Positions 9,480 to 22,705 of a stretch of DNA of 64,000 bases are shown here, piece after piece. Under the pieces are notes generated by a model that was not told where the DNA came from, ran no database searches, and was given only the letters and a program-made list of their open reading frames with translations. Each line of letters starts with the position of its first letter. The first letter of the stretch is position 1. Made by a program: the position numbers and the translations under genes. Source of the stretch: Pseudomonas taiwanensis DSM 21245 (GTDB taxonomy: Bacteria; Pseudomonadota; Gammaproteobacteria; Pseudomonadales; Pseudomonadaceae). The stretch is from positions 1 through 64,000 of the forward strand of contig NZ_AUEC01000030.1 in assembly GCF_000425785.1 (NCBI RefSeq), given 5' to 3'.

Positions 9480-10811
9480 ATGGCTAAGCAAGGTGCTCTC
9501 TCTTCGCTCGGTAAGGGCGGGATGTCGGAACTCTGGGCTCGTCTGCGCTTTCTGTTCATGGCGATCATCGTCTATCGGATAGGTGCGCATATCCCGGTTC
9601 CTGGCATCAATCCAGACCGTCTGGCGGATCTGTTTCGGCAGAATGAGGGGACCATTCTTAGCTTGTTCAACATGTTTTCCGGTGGCGCGCTCGAGCGCAT
9701 GAGCATCTTTGCACTGGGGATCATGCCGTATATCTCGGCATCGATCATCATGCAGCTGATGACTGCGGTCAGCCCGCAACTGGAGCAGTTGAAGAAGGAA
9801 GGTGAAGCTGGCCGTCGCAAGATCAGCCAGTACACCCGCTACGGCACCGTTATCCTGGCACTGGTTCAAGCCATTGGCATGTCCATTGGCCTGGCCAACC
9901 AGGGCGTGGCGTTTTCTGTAGGCCTGGGCTTCCATGTCGTTGCCGTCTCCACGTTCGTGGCTGGCGCGATGTTCATGATGTGGCTGGGCGAGCAGATCAC
10001 CGAGCGCGGTGTGGGCAACGGTATCTCGATGTTGATCTTCGCAGGTATCGTTGCCGGTCTTCCGAGAGCAATCGGGCAGTCTTTCGAGTCTGCACGCACA
10101 GGCGATATCAACATCTTCGCCCTAGTCGCTATCGGTTTGCTGGCAGTAGCGATTATCGGTTTCGTGGTGTTCATCGAGCGTGGTCAGCGTCGTATCGCCG
10201 TTCACTACGCCAAGCGTCAGCAGGGCCGTAAGGTCTTCGCTGCGCAGACCAGCCACTTGCCGTTGAAAGTGAACATGGCAGGGGTTATCCCGGCCATCTT
10301 CGCGAGCAGCATTCTGCTGTTCCCGGCTTCGCTGGGTGCCTGGTTCGGTCAGTCCGAAGGTATGGGCTGGCTGCAGGACATCTCGCAGTCGATCGCTCCT
10401 GGTCAGCCGTTGAACATTCTGCTGTTTAGTGCAGGGATCATTTTCTTCTGCTTCTTCTACACAGCGCTGATGTTCAACCCGAAAGACGTAGCGGAAAACC
10501 TGAAGAAGTCCGGTGCCTTTATTCCGGGTATCCGTCCTGGTGAGCAGTCGGCACGCTACATTGATGGCGTTCTGACTCGTCTGACCATGTTCGGTGCTCT
10601 TTACATGATGGCCGTCTGCCTTCTGCCCCAGTTCCTGGTGGTGGCAGCAAATGTGCCGTTCTACCTTGGCGGGACCTCGTTGCTGATTGTGGTAGTGGTT
10701 GTGATGGACTTCATGTCCCAAGTACAATCGCACCTCGTTTCGCACCAGTACGAATCCCTGATGAAGAAAGCCAACCTGAAAGGCTACGGTGGCAGCGGTC
10801 TGCTGCGCTGA
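9480..10811 (+). CDS. secY: Protein translocase subunit SecY
   Basis: SecY is the central channel of the SecYEG translocon in the inner membrane. The 443-residue product shows about ten hydrophobic segments, the early motif [14 protein letters not shown], and the [14 protein letters not shown] cytosolic loop where ribosomes and SecA bind. It begins directly after the rplO stop (TAA-ATG), so translation is probably coupled. It ends in the family-like [15 protein letters not shown]. Confidence 0.98.
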
Positions 10812-10839
10812 TACGCCCCTAAGGTTCGAGGAGTCGGTA

Positions 10840-10956
10840 ATGAAAGTTCGTGCATCGGTGAAAAAGCTGTGCCGCAACTGCAAAATCATTCGTCGCGAAG
10901 GCGTCGTACGAGTGATCTGCAGCGCGGAACCGCGTCACAAACAGCGCCAAGGCTGA
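10840..10956 (+). CDS. rpmJ: 50S ribosomal protein L36 (zinc-binding type)
   Basis: The product is 38 residues, [21 protein letters not shown] and onward, with Cys at 11, 14 and 27 and a His at 32. These match the C-plus zinc ribbon, so this form needs zinc. It follows secY with a GAGGAG ribosome-binding site. I see no zinc-free paralogue in this window. Confidence 0.96.
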
Positions 10957-10973
10957 GTGTGATCTGCGCTTCA

Positions 10974-11001
10974 AACCCAGCAGCTAGTGTGCTGCTGGGT
11001 T
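10974..11001 (+). terminator. Hairpin between rpmJ and rpsM
   Basis: AACCCAGCAGC at 10974-10984 pairs perfectly with GCTGCTGGGTT at 10991-11001 around loop TAGTGT. The following bases (GATTATTCGTTTC) are T-rich only in part, so it may be a weak terminator at the spc-alpha junction. The promoter at 11000 overlaps its 3' end. Confidence 0.65.
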
Positions 11002-11028
11002 GATTATTCGTTTCTACAGCGATATTAT
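11000..11028 (+). promoter_or_regulatory. Predicted sigma70 promoter of the alpha operon
   Basis: TTGATT at 11000-11005 and TATTAT at 11023-11028 are exactly 17 bp apart, and lie 60 bases before rpsM. The arrangement suggests an independent start for rpsM-rpsK-rpsD-rpoA-rplQ after a hairpin at the end of the spc unit. Confidence 0.6.
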
Positions 11029-11087
11029 CTCGCGCCCTATTTCTTGGCTTCCGGGGCGTAGGTAGCTGTCAATTGGAGTCCCACTGA

Positions 11088-11444
11088 ATGGCCCGTATTG
11101 CAGGCGTCAACATTCCAGATAACAAGCATACTGTTATCTCGCTGACCTACATCTATGGTGTCGGTCGCACTACTGCACAGAAGATCTGTGCAGACGCTGG
11201 TGTCAACCCAGCCGCTAAGATCAAGGATCTGAGCGACGAGCAAATCGAAATCCTGCGTGGCGAAGTCGCGAAGTTCACCACTGAAGGTGACCTGCGTCGT
11301 GACATCAACATGAAGATCAAACGCTTGATGGACCTGGGTTGCTACCGCGGCCTGCGTCATCGTAAAGGTCTGCCGGTTCGCGGTCAGCGCACCAAGACCA
11401 ACGCACGCACCCGTAAGGGCCCGCGTAAGCCGATCCGCAAGTAA
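11088..11444 (+). CDS. rpsM: 30S ribosomal protein S13
   Basis: This 118-residue protein of the 30S head contacts the P-site tRNA and forms inter-subunit bridges. The sequence starts [26 protein letters not shown] and has the basic tail [16 protein letters not shown]. It is the first gene of the alpha operon. Confidence 0.98.
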   Translation: MARIAGVNIPDNKHTVISLTYIYGVGRTTAQKICADAGVNPAAKIKDLSDEQIEILRGEVAKFTTEGDLRRDINMKIKRLMDLGCYRGLRHRKGLPVRGQRTKTNARTRKGPRKPIRK

Positions 11445-11462
11445 TCGCCCAGGAATATAGAC

Positions 11463-11852
11463 ATGGCAAAACCTGCTGCTCGTCCTCGTAAGAAAGTCAA
11501 AAAGACAGTGGTTGATGGCATCGCCCACATCCATGCGTCTTTCAACAACACCATCGTGACCATCACCGACCGTCAGGGCAACGCGTTGTCCTGGGCTACC
11601 TCCGGTGGTTCGGGTTTCCGTGGTTCGCGCAAATCCACCCCGTTCGCAGCTCAGATCGCTGCTGAACGTGCTGGTCAAGCTGCGCTGGAATATGGTCTGA
11701 AGAACCTCGACGTTAACGTCAAGGGTCCAGGTCCAGGTCGTGAGTCCGCCGTTCGTGCACTGAACAGCTGCGGCTACAAGATCGCCAGCATCACCGACGT
11801 GACGCCTATCCCGCACAACGGGTGCCGTCCGCCGAAGAAGCGTCGCGTGTAA
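11463..11852 (+). CDS. rpsK: 30S ribosomal protein S11
   Basis: This 129-residue platform protein interacts with mRNA at the exit side. Features are the basic N-terminus (RPRKKVKKT), [18 protein letters not shown] and the near-invariant C-terminus [16 protein letters not shown]. Confidence 0.98.
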
Positions 11853-11867
11853 TCAGGAGACAGATAA

Positions 11868-12488
11868 ATGGCACGTTACATTGGTCCAAAATGCAAACTG
11901 TCTCGCCGTGAAGGCACTGACCTGTTCCTGAAGAGCGGTGTTCGCGCTCTGGAATCGAAGTGCAACATCGAAGCAGCCCCAGGTATCCACGGCCAGCGCC
12001 GTGGCCGTCAGTCCGACTACGGTACCCAGCTGCGCGAGAAACAAAAAGTCCGTCGTATCTACGGTGTTCTGGAGCGTCAGTTCCGCGGTTACTACCAAGC
12101 TGCTGCCTCGAAAAAAGGCGCAACTGGTGAGAACCTGCTGCAACTGCTCGAGTGCCGTCTGGATAACGTCGTCTACCGTATGGGCTTCGGCTCGACTCGT
12201 TCCGAGTCCCGTCAGCTGGTTTCGCACAAAGCGATCAGCGTCAACGGTAAGACTGTAAACATTCCATCCTACCAAGTTCGTCCGGGTGACGTGGTCGCGG
12301 TTCGCGAGAAGTCGTCGAACCAGCTGCGCATTGTTCAAGCCCTTGAACTGTGCGCCCAGCGTGGCCGCGTTGAGTGGGTAGACGTAGATGCTGCTAAAAA
12401 GTCGGGCGTTTTCAAGAACGTTCCTGCTCGCAGCGACCTGTCTGCCGACATCAACGAAAACCTGATTGTCGAGCTCTACTCCAAGTAA
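11868..12488 (+). CDS. rpsD: 30S ribosomal protein S4
   Basis: This 206-residue primary 16S rRNA binder is a fidelity protein and, in E. coli, the translational repressor of the alpha operon. It starts [21 protein letters not shown]. The S4 RNA-binding domain lies at about residues 96-160 ([21 protein letters not shown]). The N-terminal region has only two Cys, so a zinc site is not complete. Confidence 0.98.
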   Translation: MARYIGPKCKLSRREGTDLFLKSGVRALESKCNIEAAPGIHGQRRGRQSDYGTQLREKQKVRRIYGVLERQFRGYYQAAASKKGATGENLLQLLECRLDNVVYRMGFGSTRSESRQLVSHKAISVNGKTVNIPSYQVRPGDVVAVREKSSNQLRIVQALELCAQRGRVEWVDVDAAKKSGVFKNVPARSDLSADINENLIVELYSK

Positions 12489-12510
12489 GGGCTAGAAAAT
12501 AGGTGCATCC

Positions 12511-13512
12511 ATGCAGATTTCGGTAAATGAGTTCCTGACTCCCCGTCACATTGACGTGCAGGTAGTCAGTCCAACCCGCGCCAAGATTACGCTCGAGCCT
12601 CTCGAGCGTGGTTTCGGCCATACCCTGGGCAACGCGCTGCGCCGCATCCTGTTGTCCTCCATGCCTGGCTGTGCAGTAGTCGAGGCCGAGATCGATGGCG
12701 TACTCCACGAGTACTCCGCGATCGAAGGTGTACAGGAAGACGTAATTGAAATCCTGTTGAACCTGAAAGGTCTGGCTATCAAGCTGCACGGTCGTGACGA
12801 AGTTACGCTGACCTTGTCGAAAAAGGGTTCGGGGGTGGTTACCGCTGCCGATATTCAGCTGGATCACGATGTCGAGATCGTCAACCCCGATCACGTAATC
12901 GCGAACCTGGCGTCCAACGGCGCCCTGAACATGAAGCTCACTGTAGCTCGTGGTCGCGGTTACGAGCCGGCCGACTCTCGTCAAACTGACGAAGACGAAA
13001 GCCGCAGCATTGGCCGTCTCCAGCTGGACGCTTCGTTCAGCCCGGTGCGTCGTATCGCCTACGTGGTCGAGAACGCCCGTGTTGAACAGCGTACCAACCT
13101 GGACAAGCTGGTCATTGATCTGGAAACCAACGGCACCCTGGATCCTGAAGAGGCTATCCGCCGCGCTGCGACCATCCTGCAACAGCAGCTGGCCGCGTTC
13201 GTCGACCTCAAAGGTGACAGCGAGCCTGTCGTAGTCGAGCAGGAAGACGAGATCGATCCGATCCTGCTGCGTCCGGTTGACGACCTGGAACTGACTGTAC
13301 GTTCGGCCAACTGCCTCAAGGCGGAGAACATCTACTACATCGGCGACCTGATTCAGCGTACCGAAGTAGAGCTGTTGAAGACTCCTAACCTGGGCAAGAA
13401 GTCCCTGACTGAAATCAAGGACGTGCTGGCCTCTCGTGGTCTGTCTCTCGGCATGCGCCTCGACAACTGGCCGCCTGCAAGTCTTAAGAAAGACGACAAG
13501 GCGACCGCCTGA
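12511..13512 (+). CDS. rpoA: RNA polymerase alpha subunit
   Basis: The 333-residue alpha subunit dimerises to nucleate the polymerase and contacts UP elements and activators through its C-terminal domain. The N-terminal domain (to about residue 235) includes [20 protein letters not shown]. The C-terminal domain begins near residue 250 with helix-hairpin-helix features ([19 protein letters not shown]...[13 protein letters not shown]). Its place between rpsD and rplQ ties polymerase output to ribosome synthesis. Confidence 0.98.
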
Positions 13513-13554
13513 TCGTCGTAATCACCGAACGTAGTGTTTGGTAAGGAATGAATC

Positions 13555-13941
13555 ATGCGTCATCGTAAAAGTGGACGTCACCTGAGCCGTACCAGCTCTC
13601 ACCGCAAAGCTATGTTCCAGAACATGGCTGTGTCGCTGATCGAGCACGAGCTGATCAAAACCACCCTGCCGAAAGCCAAGGAACTGCGCCGCGTTGCCGA
13701 GCCGCTGATCACCCTGGCCAAGGAAGACAGCGTTGCTAACCGTCGTCTGGCCTTCGACCGTACCCGTTCGAAGTCCGCTGTTGGCAAACTGTTCAACGAC
13801 CTGGGCAAGCGTTACGCCACCCGTCAGGGCGGCTACCTGCGCATCCTGAAGTGCGGTTTCCGCGCTGGCGACAACGCCCCTATGGCGTACGTCGAGCTGG
13901 TTGATCGTCCGGTCGGCGGTGCTGTAGAAGCTGCTGAGTAA
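13555..13941 (+). CDS. rplQ: 50S ribosomal protein L17
   Basis: This 128-residue protein starts [20 protein letters not shown] and contains [21 protein letters not shown]. It is the last gene of the alpha operon, followed by a clear terminator. Confidence 0.98.
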   Translation: MRHRKSGRHLSRTSSHRKAMFQNMAVSLIEHELIKTTLPKAKELRRVAEPLITLAKEDSVANRRLAFDRTRSKSAVGKLFNDLGKRYATRQGGYLRILKCGFRAGDNAPMAYVELVDRPVGGAVEAAE

Positions 13942-13962
13942 GACGTTCTGTCTGCTACAAAG

Positions 13963-13987
13963 AACCGGGCCTAGTGCCCGGTTTTTT
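13963..13987 (+). terminator. Rho-independent terminator of the ribosomal block
   Basis: AACCGGGC pairs with GCCCGGTT around loop CTAGT and is followed by a T run. It ends the long rpsJ-to-rplQ stretch 22 bases after the rplQ stop. Confidence 0.92.
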
Positions 13988-14113
13988 GTCTTTACATGTA
14001 TTGTAATTATCTATTGATGTTAGTCATTCAATGAATTTGTTCTTGTAACCTCGTTCGCCAATACTCTCCTCAAGCCGTTTGGTCGGCACATCAAGACCCC
14101 ATAAGGAGAGCCC

Positions 14114-15553
14114 ATGAGCAAGATTCTCACCACCGCCAGCGGTGCACCCGTAGCCGATAACCAGAATTCCCGTTCTGCAGGCCCGCGCGGCCCGCTGCTG
14201 CTCGATGATTTCCACCTGGTGGAGAAACTCGCCCATTTCAACCGTGAGAACATCCCCGAGCGTCGTGTACACGCCAAGGGCTCGGGTGCTTACGGTACCT
14301 TCACGGTCACCCGCGACATCACCCATTACACCCATGCAAAACTGTTCTCGGAGGTCGGCAAGCAAACGGAGACCTTCCTGCGCTTCTCTACTGTTGGGGG
14401 TGAGCGTGGCTCGGCCGACACCGAGCGCGACCCGCGCGGTTTTGCCGTCAAGTTCTATACCGAAGAAGGCAACTGGGACATCGTTGGCAACAACACGCCG
14501 GTATTCTTCATCCGCGATCCGTTGAAGTTCCCTGACTTTATCCACACCCAGAAGCGCCATCCGCAGACCAACCTGAAAAATGCCCAGATGATGTGGGATT
14601 TCTGGTCGCACTCGCCCGAAGCGCTGCACCAGGTCACCATTCTGTTCTCTGACCGCGGAATTCCGGATGGCTATCGCCACATGCACGGGTTCGGCAGCCA
14701 CACCTACAGCCTGGTCAATGCCCAAGGTGAGCGCACCTGGGTCAAATGGCACTTCAAGACCCAGCAGGGCATCAAGAATCTGGAACCTTCCGAAGCCGCG
14801 CGTTTGGCAGGTACTGACCCGGATTACGCGCAGCGTGACCTGTTCGAGGCCATTGCACGCGGCGATTACCCGCGCTGGACTGTCTGCATCCAGGTGATGA
14901 GCGAAGCCGAGGCAGCCGGACGTGGCGAGAATCCGTTCGATGTCACGAAAACCTGGTCGCAGAAAGATTTTCCGCTGATCGAGGTGGGCGTTCTGGAGCT
15001 CAACCGTAACCCGTTGAACTACTTTGCGGAAGTCGAGCAAGCCACGTTCGGCCCGAGCAACATGGTGCCTGGCGTTGGCCTCTCGCCCGACCGCATGCTG
15101 CAAGGCCGCGTGTTCGCCTATGCAGACGCCCACCGCTACCGCGTCGGGACCAACCATCAGCAGTTGCCGGTTAACGCGCCGCGCTGTCCGATGCACAGCT
15201 ACCAGCGCGATGGCTCGATGGCTAACGGTAGCTATGGCAGTGCGCCGAACTATGAGCCGAACAGCTACGCGGACGCGCCCAAGCAGTCGGCACGTCACGC
15301 CGAGCCCGCGTTGCCCTTGAGTGGTGCCGCGGATCGTTACGATCACCGTGAGGACAATGACTACTACAGTCATGCCGGTGCGTTGTTCCGCTTGATGAAT
15401 GAGCAGCAAAAGGCACTTCTTTTCCGCAACATCGCCGGCGCCATGGCCGGTGTCAGCGAAGAGGTGGTTCAGCGGCAGCTGCAGCACTTCTTCAAGGCTG
15501 ACCCGGCCTACGCAGAAGGGATAGCCAAGGCGTTGGGCGTAAACCTCGCCTAA
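14114..15553 (+). CDS. katA: Monofunctional haem catalase
   Basis: This enzyme converts hydrogen peroxide to water and oxygen. The 479-residue length fits a small-subunit haem catalase. The distal histidine motif [13 protein letters not shown] (His53), the [22 protein letters not shown] block and the proximal tyrosine motif near [16 protein letters not shown] are intact. No signal peptide is visible, so it should be cytoplasmic. It starts after an AAGGAGAG ribosome-binding site and is followed by a ferritin gene, a pairing that couples peroxide removal with iron storage. The AT-rich 120 bases upstream could hold a redox regulator site, but I could not define one. Confidence 0.96.
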   Translation: MSKILTTASGAPVADNQNSRSAGPRGPLLLDDFHLVEKLAHFNRENIPERRVHAKGSGAYGTFTVTRDITHYTHAKLFSEVGKQTETFLRFSTVGGERGSADTERDPRGFAVKFYTEEGNWDIVGNNTPVFFIRDPLKFPDFIHTQKRHPQTNLKNAQMMWDFWSHSPEALHQVTILFSDRGIPDGYRHMHGFGSHTYSLVNAQGERTWVKWHFKTQQGIKNLEPSEAARLAGTDPDYAQRDLFEAIARGDYPRWTVCIQVMSEAEAAGRGENPFDVTKTWSQKDFPLIEVGVLELNRNPLNYFAEVEQATFGPSNMVPGVGLSPDRMLQGRVFAYADAHRYRVGTNHQQLPVNAPRCPMHSYQRDGSMANGSYGSAPNYEPNSYADAPKQSARHAEPALPLSGAADRYDHREDNDYYSHAGALFRLMNEQQKALLFRNIAGAMAGVSEEVVQRQLQHFFKADPAYAEGIAKALGVNLA

Positions 15554-15570
15554 GTCGAAGTGATAAGAAG

Positions 15571-15595
15571 AACCGCCCTCAATTGGGCGGTTTTT
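15571..15595 (+). terminator. Rho-independent terminator of katA
   Basis: AACCGCCC pairs with GGGCGGTT around TCAATT and is followed by TTTTT. It lies 17 bases after the katA stop and separates katA from the ferritin gene. Confidence 0.92.
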
Positions 15596-15716
15596 CAATG
15601 AATATCACTACTGTTTAGCCGATTTTTTACTTCTAATTGCGCGTTTTTCAGTGACCGCGCGCGAAAGCTGGTTCACACTATGTGGCATAGACGTTTTCAC
15701 ATGGAGAAACAGGGCG

Positions 15717-16181
15717 ATGCAAGGTCACCCGGATGTTATCAACTACCTCGTTACATTGCTGAAGGGCGAACTGGCGGCGCGCGACCAGTACTTCATCCAC
15801 TCGCGTATGTACGAAGACTGGGGCCTGTCCAAGCTCTACGAGCGAATCAACCATGAGATGGAAGAAGAGACGCAGCACGCCGATGCCCTGATGCGTCGAA
15901 TTCTCATGCTCGAAGGTACGCCAGACATGCGCGCGGATGACCTCGAAGTGGGTACAACCGTGCCGGAGATGATCGAAGCGGATCTGAAGCTCGAGTACAA
16001 GGTACGGGCTGCACTGTGCAAAGGCATCGAGCTTTGCGAGCTGCACAAGGATTACGTCAGCCGCGATATCCTGCGTGCGCAGTTGGCCGACACCGAGGAA
16101 GATCACACCTACTGGCTGGAGAAGCAGCAGGGCCTGATCAAGGCGATAGGCCTGGAGAACTACCTGCAGTCGCAGATGTAA
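15717..16181 (+). CDS. Ferritin of the bacterioferritin family lacking the haem-ligand methionine (FtnA-like)
   Basis: This 154-residue four-helix protein should assemble into a 24-mer iron-storage shell. Ferroxidase-centre residues are present at expected places: Glu18, Glu51, His54, an equivalent of Glu94, Glu127 and His130. At position 52, where haem-binding bacterioferritins have Met, this protein has Thr ([11 protein letters not shown]), so it should not bind haem through the usual ligand. P. aeruginosa FtnA, encoded next to katA, is a known protein of this sort; automatic annotation tends to call it bacterioferritin. The ATG at 15717 follows a GGAGAAA ribosome-binding site; an upstream in-frame start at 15651 would add unrelated residues. 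Confidence 0.93.
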   Translation: MQGHPDVINYLVTLLKGELAARDQYFIHSRMYEDWGLSKLYERINHEMEEETQHADALMRRILMLEGTPDMRADDLEVGTTVPEMIEADLKLEYKVRAALCKGIELCELHKDYVSRDILRAQLADTEEDHTYWLEKQQGLIKAIGLENYLQSQM

Positions 16182-16201
16182 CGCCGGCCACCCTGATACC
16201 C

Positions 16202-16235
16202 AAAGCCCCTGGCAATCAACTGCCAGGGGCTTTTT
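16202..16235. terminator. Bidirectional terminator between ferritin and uvrA
   Basis: AAAGCCCCTGGCA pairs with TGCCAGGGGCTTT around ATCAAC, with T runs on both strands. It lies between the convergent ferritin gene and uvrA and can end both transcripts. Confidence 0.93.
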
Positions 16236-16237
16236 GT

Positions 16238-19072
<2,835 letters not shown>

Positions 19073-19201
19073 TGCGGCCTCGCTCTGCGGGCATAAACAA
19101 GGAAGTATACGGCGCGCTGCCAGTACGCGGCAAAGCGTCGCGTAGATGCCGTCAAGCTGTCGGACTGGTAGAATCGCCGCCGGTTCATACGAGGTTAAAC
19201 C

Positions 19202-20596
19202 ATGCACGACACCCACAACGAACGCATGAGTGGCAGCGAAACCCGCGCCGCAGGCGGCCTGGCTCTGGTCTTTGCCTTTCGTATGCTGGGCATGTTCATG
19301 GTCTTGCCCGTGCTGGCCACCTACGGCATGGACCTTGCCGGCGCTACCCCCGCGCTGATTGGCCTGGCCATCGGTGCCTATGGATTGACCCAAGCGGTGC
19401 TGCAGATCCCGTTCGGGGTGATTTCCGACCGCATCGGCCGTCGCCCGGTGATCTACCTGGGCTTGGTCATCTTCGCCCTGGGCAGTGTGCTGGCGGCCCA
19501 GGCCGACTCGATCTGGGGCGTGATCGCCGGTCGCATCCTGCAAGGCGCAGGGGCGATTTCCGCAGCGGTCATGGCGTTGCTGTCAGACCTGACACGCGAG
19601 CAGCACCGTACCAAGGCCATGGCCATGATCGGCATGAGCATCGGCCTGTCGTTCGCTGTAGCCATGGTCGTCGGCCCCTTGCTGACACGTGCCTTCGGCT
19701 TGTCAGGATTATTCCTCGCCACCGCAGCGTTGGCGCTGGTCGGTATCGCGCTGATCGCCTTCCTGGTGCCTAATACCCACAGCACCTTGCAGCACCGAGA
19801 GTCAGGTGTGGCGCGCCAGGCCCTCGGCCCGACCCTGCGCCATCCGGACCTTCTGCGCCTGGACGCGGGCATTTTCATCCTTCATGCCATCCTCATGGCC
19901 AGCTTCGTGGCGCTGCCGTTGGCGTTCGTCGAGCGTGGCGGGCTGCCCAAGGAAGAGCACTGGTGGGTGTACCTGACCGCGTTGTTCATCTCATTTTTTG
20001 CAATGGTCCCGTTCATCATCTACGGCGAAAAGAAGCGCAAGATGAAGCGCGTTTTGGTTGGTGCGGTCGCTGTGCTGCTGCTAGTCGAGGTGTTCTTCTG
20101 GGAATGGGCTGACAACTTGCGCGGACTGGTGATCGGCACCGTGGTATTCTTTACCGCATTCAACTTGCTGGAGGCGTCGTTGCCTTCGTTGGTGAGCAAG
20201 GTGTCGCCCGCTGGCGGCAAAGGGACGGCGATGGGGGTATATTCCACCAGCCAGTTCCTCGGCGCTGCTCTGGGAGGAATCATCGGTGGCTGGTTGTTCC
20301 AGCACGGTGGGCTGAGCATGGTGTTCCTCGGTTGTGCAGGGCTCTGCGCCATTTGGTTGGTCGTTGCCTTGCGTATGAACGAGCCGCCCTATGTGACCAG
20401 CCTGCGCATGCCGCTGTCGCCCGAGGCCGTCCGTGAAGCCGGACTGACCGAGCGTCTGATGGCCGTGCCGGGTGTAACCGACGCCGTGGTGGTGGCAGAC
20501 GAGGCCGCCATCTATATCAAACTGGATACGAAAATTTTGGACCGTGCGACCCTGGAGCGTCTGGTGAATCCAGCCTCTTCGGCGTGCGAAGCCTAG
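19202..20596 (+). CDS. Major facilitator superfamily transporter with C-terminal YAM-like domain (YajR-type)
   Basis: This 464-residue inner-membrane protein has about 12 hydrophobic segments in the first 400 residues, the MFS loop motif DRIGRRPV near residue 78, and a soluble C-terminal tail of about 65 residues ([22 protein letters not shown]...AAIYIKLD). That tail resembles the ferredoxin-like YAM domain of E. coli YajR. The substrate is unknown. It diverges from uvrA and ends nine bases before ssb, so it may be cotranscribed with ssb. An in-frame ATG at 19226 is a possible alternative start. Confidence 0.88.
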   Translation: MHDTHNERMSGSETRAAGGLALVFAFRMLGMFMVLPVLATYGMDLAGATPALIGLAIGAYGLTQAVLQIPFGVISDRIGRRPVIYLGLVIFALGSVLAAQADSIWGVIAGRILQGAGAISAAVMALLSDLTREQHRTKAMAMIGMSIGLSFAVAMVVGPLLTRAFGLSGLFLATAALALVGIALIAFLVPNTHSTLQHRESGVARQALGPTLRHPDLLRLDAGIFILHAILMASFVALPLAFVERGGLPKEEHWWVYLTALFISFFAMVPFIIYGEKKRKMKRVLVGAVAVLLLVEVFFWEWADNLRGLVIGTVVFFTAFNLLEASLPSLVSKVSPAGGKGTAMGVYSTSQFLGAALGGIIGGWLFQHGGLSMVFLGCAGLCAIWLVVALRMNEPPYVTSLRMPLSPEAVREAGLTERLMAVPGVTDAVVVADEAAIYIKLDTKILDRATLERLVNPASSACEA

Positions 20597-20605
20597 GAGA
20601 ACGTT

Positions 20606-21142
20606 ATGGCCCGTGGGGTTAACAAAGTCATTCTGGTCGGCACCTGCGGTCAGGATCCCGAAGTCCGCTACCTGCCCAACGGTAACGCCGTGACCAACCT
20701 GAGCCTGGCTACCAGTGAGCAGTGGACCGACAAGCAGTCCGGTCAGAAGGTCGAGCGTACCGAGTGGCACCGTGTGTCGCTGTTCGGCAAGGTTGCCGAA
20801 ATTGCTGGTGAATACCTGCGCAAGGGTTCCCAAGTCTACATCGAGGGCAAGCTGCAGACTCGCGAGTGGGAAAAAGACGGCATCAAGCGCTACACCACCG
20901 AAATCATCGTCGACATGCAGGGCACCATGCAGCTGCTCGGCGGCCGTCCGCAGAACCAGCAACAGGGCGGCGACCCCTACAACCAGGGTGGCGGCAACTA
21001 CGGTGGCCAGCAGCAGTACAACCAGGCACCGCGCCAGCAGGCCCCACGTCCGCAACAGGCACCACAGCGTCCCGCGCCGCAGCAGCCAGCTCCACAGCCA
21101 GCCGCCGACTTCGATAGCTTCGACGACGATATTCCGTTCTAA
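20606..21142 (+). CDS. ssb: Single-stranded DNA-binding protein
   Basis: SSB coats single-stranded DNA in replication, recombination and repair. The OB fold covers about residues 1-112 ([27 protein letters not shown]). A linker of about 55 residues rich in Gln, Pro and Gly follows, and the acidic tip [11 protein letters not shown] binds partner proteins. The total of 178 residues is normal for Pseudomonas. It lies downstream of the MFS gene and near uvrA, a common arrangement in gammaproteobacteria. Confidence 0.98.
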   Translation: MARGVNKVILVGTCGQDPEVRYLPNGNAVTNLSLATSEQWTDKQSGQKVERTEWHRVSLFGKVAEIAGEYLRKGSQVYIEGKLQTREWEKDGIKRYTTEIIVDMQGTMQLLGGRPQNQQQGGDPYNQGGGNYGGQQQYNQAPRQQAPRPQQAPQRPAPQQPAPQPAADFDSFDDDIPF

Positions 21143-21170
21143 GGAATTGCTGCAGCGTTGAGCTGATCGT

Positions 21171-21197
21171 AAAACCCCCGCGATGCGGGGGTTTTTT
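21171..21197 (+). terminator. Rho-independent terminator of ssb
   Basis: AAACCCCCGC pairs with GCGGGGGTTT around GAT, followed by TTT. The symmetric A/T flanks may also serve the convergent MocR gene. Confidence 0.92.
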
Positions 21198-21261
21198 ATA
21201 GGTGTGGTGTTTTGTATTGAAGCAACCCGGGCCGCGCATGAACGCCCTGAACCGTGAAGGT

Positions 21262-22653
21262 TCAGTAGAACAGCCGCGGCTCCGGCGAATCCAGCAGGCT
21301 GGCCAGCTTGGTCAAGGCGAAGCTCAGTTCCTGGCGGCTGGGTGTCATCAAGGCGATGCGCACGCCGCAGGTGGCGGAGGTCCGCTCTGGCAGGAACTGG
21401 CTGCCACTGACAACCGTCACCCCATTGTTGCGCGCCAGGTTGGCGAACTCGTCGCTGGTCCAGGGCTCGGGCAATTCCAGCCAGATGTGGAAGCTGTTGG
21501 GCTGGCTGCGAATGTTGTACTGGCCGAGGATTTCCCGTGCCATCTGCTGTCGCGCCGCGGCTTCGCTCTGCTGGACCTGGATCAACTGATCGGCCTTGCC
21601 GCTGTTGATCAGGTTGCTGGCCAGCTGGGCCATCAGTGGCGAAGGCATCCAGACGCTGCTGCGCACCATCGACGACAGCCGCGACAGCGTCTGCGGCGGG
21701 GCATACAGGTAGCCGATGCGCAGCGCCGGCAGCACGCTCTTGGACAGGCTGGTCAGGTACACCGAACGCTCGGGCGCATAGGCGGCCAGTGGTTCGTACT
21801 CGGGGTTCGGTTCAAGAAACCCGTAGATGTCGTCATCGATGATGAACAGGTCGAATTCACGCGCGATCTGAGCGATAGCTTCGCGTCGCTCGCGGGGCAT
21901 GATCGAGTTGGTCGGGTTCTGGTGGGTCGCCACGCAAACCAGCAGGGCAGGGCGATGCTCGCGACAGGCCGCACGAAGCGCCTCCGGAATGAGGCCGTGC
22001 TCGTCCATCGCCACACCGCGCAGACGGCGACCCATGCTGTGCGCAAGCGAAATGATGCCGGGGTAGCAGAACGACTCGCACAGAATCACATCGTCGCTTT
22101 TCGACAGGCTGCTGATGGCTACCAGCAGGCCATGCTGCGCGCCAGAGGTCAGCACCACCTGCTGCCAGCGGGCCTCGGGCAACCAGCGCTGGATCCAGGC
22201 GGCACCCGCTTGCTTGTGCGTCGCATGGCCACCTTCGGTGACGTAGTCCAGCACTTGCGCAAGATCGGGGGCGTCGGCCAGCGCATTGATCGCGCCGCGC
22301 AGCCAGTCGGCCATGTGCGCGTCGTTGGGTTTGATGATCGAGAGGTCGACCTGGCTGCTGTCGCCTTTCTGCGCTGCAGGCACCGTCTGTAGCGCAGGCG
22401 TGGGTGTCGCGGACTGTCGCTGCAACACGAAGGTGCCACGGCCGACCTCGCCAACCACCAGGCCGCGCTTGGCAGCTTCGTCGTAAGCCCGGCCGATGGT
22501 GCCAGGGGTCACGCTCAACGCCTCGGCCAGGTCCTTGAGTGTTGGCAAGCGATCGCCAGCTGCAAGACGACCGCTGCCGATGTCCTGTTCGAGGGCGTCG
22601 GCGATCATCAGGTAGACCGGTTGCGACAGGTCGCTGTAGTGAGGAACCCACAT
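21262..22653 (-). CDS. MocR-type transcriptional regulator (GntR HTH fused to a PLP aminotransferase-like domain)
   Basis: The 463-residue protein has a GntR winged helix-turn-helix at about residues 1-75 (GSGRLAAGDRLPTLKDLAEALSVTPGTIGRAYDEA) and a class I aminotransferase fold from about 110 to the end. The PLP lysine motif is SLSKSVLPALRIGYL. Family members bind PLP and sense an amino acid or PLP-related ligand. Its promoter region is shared with the divergent hydroxylase cluster, which it is the natural candidate to control. I chose the start at MWVPHYSDLSQPVYL; 14 extra upstream codons (to 22695) are in frame but not family-like. Confidence 0.9.
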   Translation of the reverse strand: MWVPHYSDLSQPVYLMIADALEQDIGSGRLAAGDRLPTLKDLAEALSVTPGTIGRAYDEAAKRGLVVGEVGRGTFVLQRQSATPTPALQTVPAAQKGDSSQVDLSIIKPNDAHMADWLRGAINALADAPDLAQVLDYVTEGGHATHKQAGAAWIQRWLPEARWQQVVLTSGAQHGLLVAISSLSKSDDVILCESFCYPGIISLAHSMGRRLRGVAMDEHGLIPEALRAACREHRPALLVCVATHQNPTNSIMPRERREAIAQIAREFDLFIIDDDIYGFLEPNPEYEPLAAYAPERSVYLTSLSKSVLPALRIGYLYAPPQTLSRLSSMVRSSVWMPSPLMAQLASNLINSGKADQLIQVQQSEAAARQQMAREILGQYNIRSQPNSFHIWLELPEPWTSDEFANLARNNGVTVVSGSQFLPERTSATCGVRIALMTPSRQELSFALTKLASLLDSPEPRLFY

Positions 22654-22705
22654 AGAAATGGCACCAGAATCTGCGAGAACGCGGAAGCCTAGCACGAATG
22701 GTCTT

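Noticed and set aside
13990..14113. OxyR binding site upstream of katA
   Set aside because: The region is AT-rich with ATAG/CTAT-like fragments but no spacing that matches the four-part OxyR motif well enough.
14024..15598. A 524-codon open frame antisense to katA
   Set aside because: It mirrors the real catalase gene in GC-rich DNA, has no family-like sequence and no ribosome-binding site, so it is a shadow frame.
19073..19201. LexA (SOS) box upstream of uvrA
   Set aside because: I searched for CTG-N10-CAG in the divergent gap and found none.
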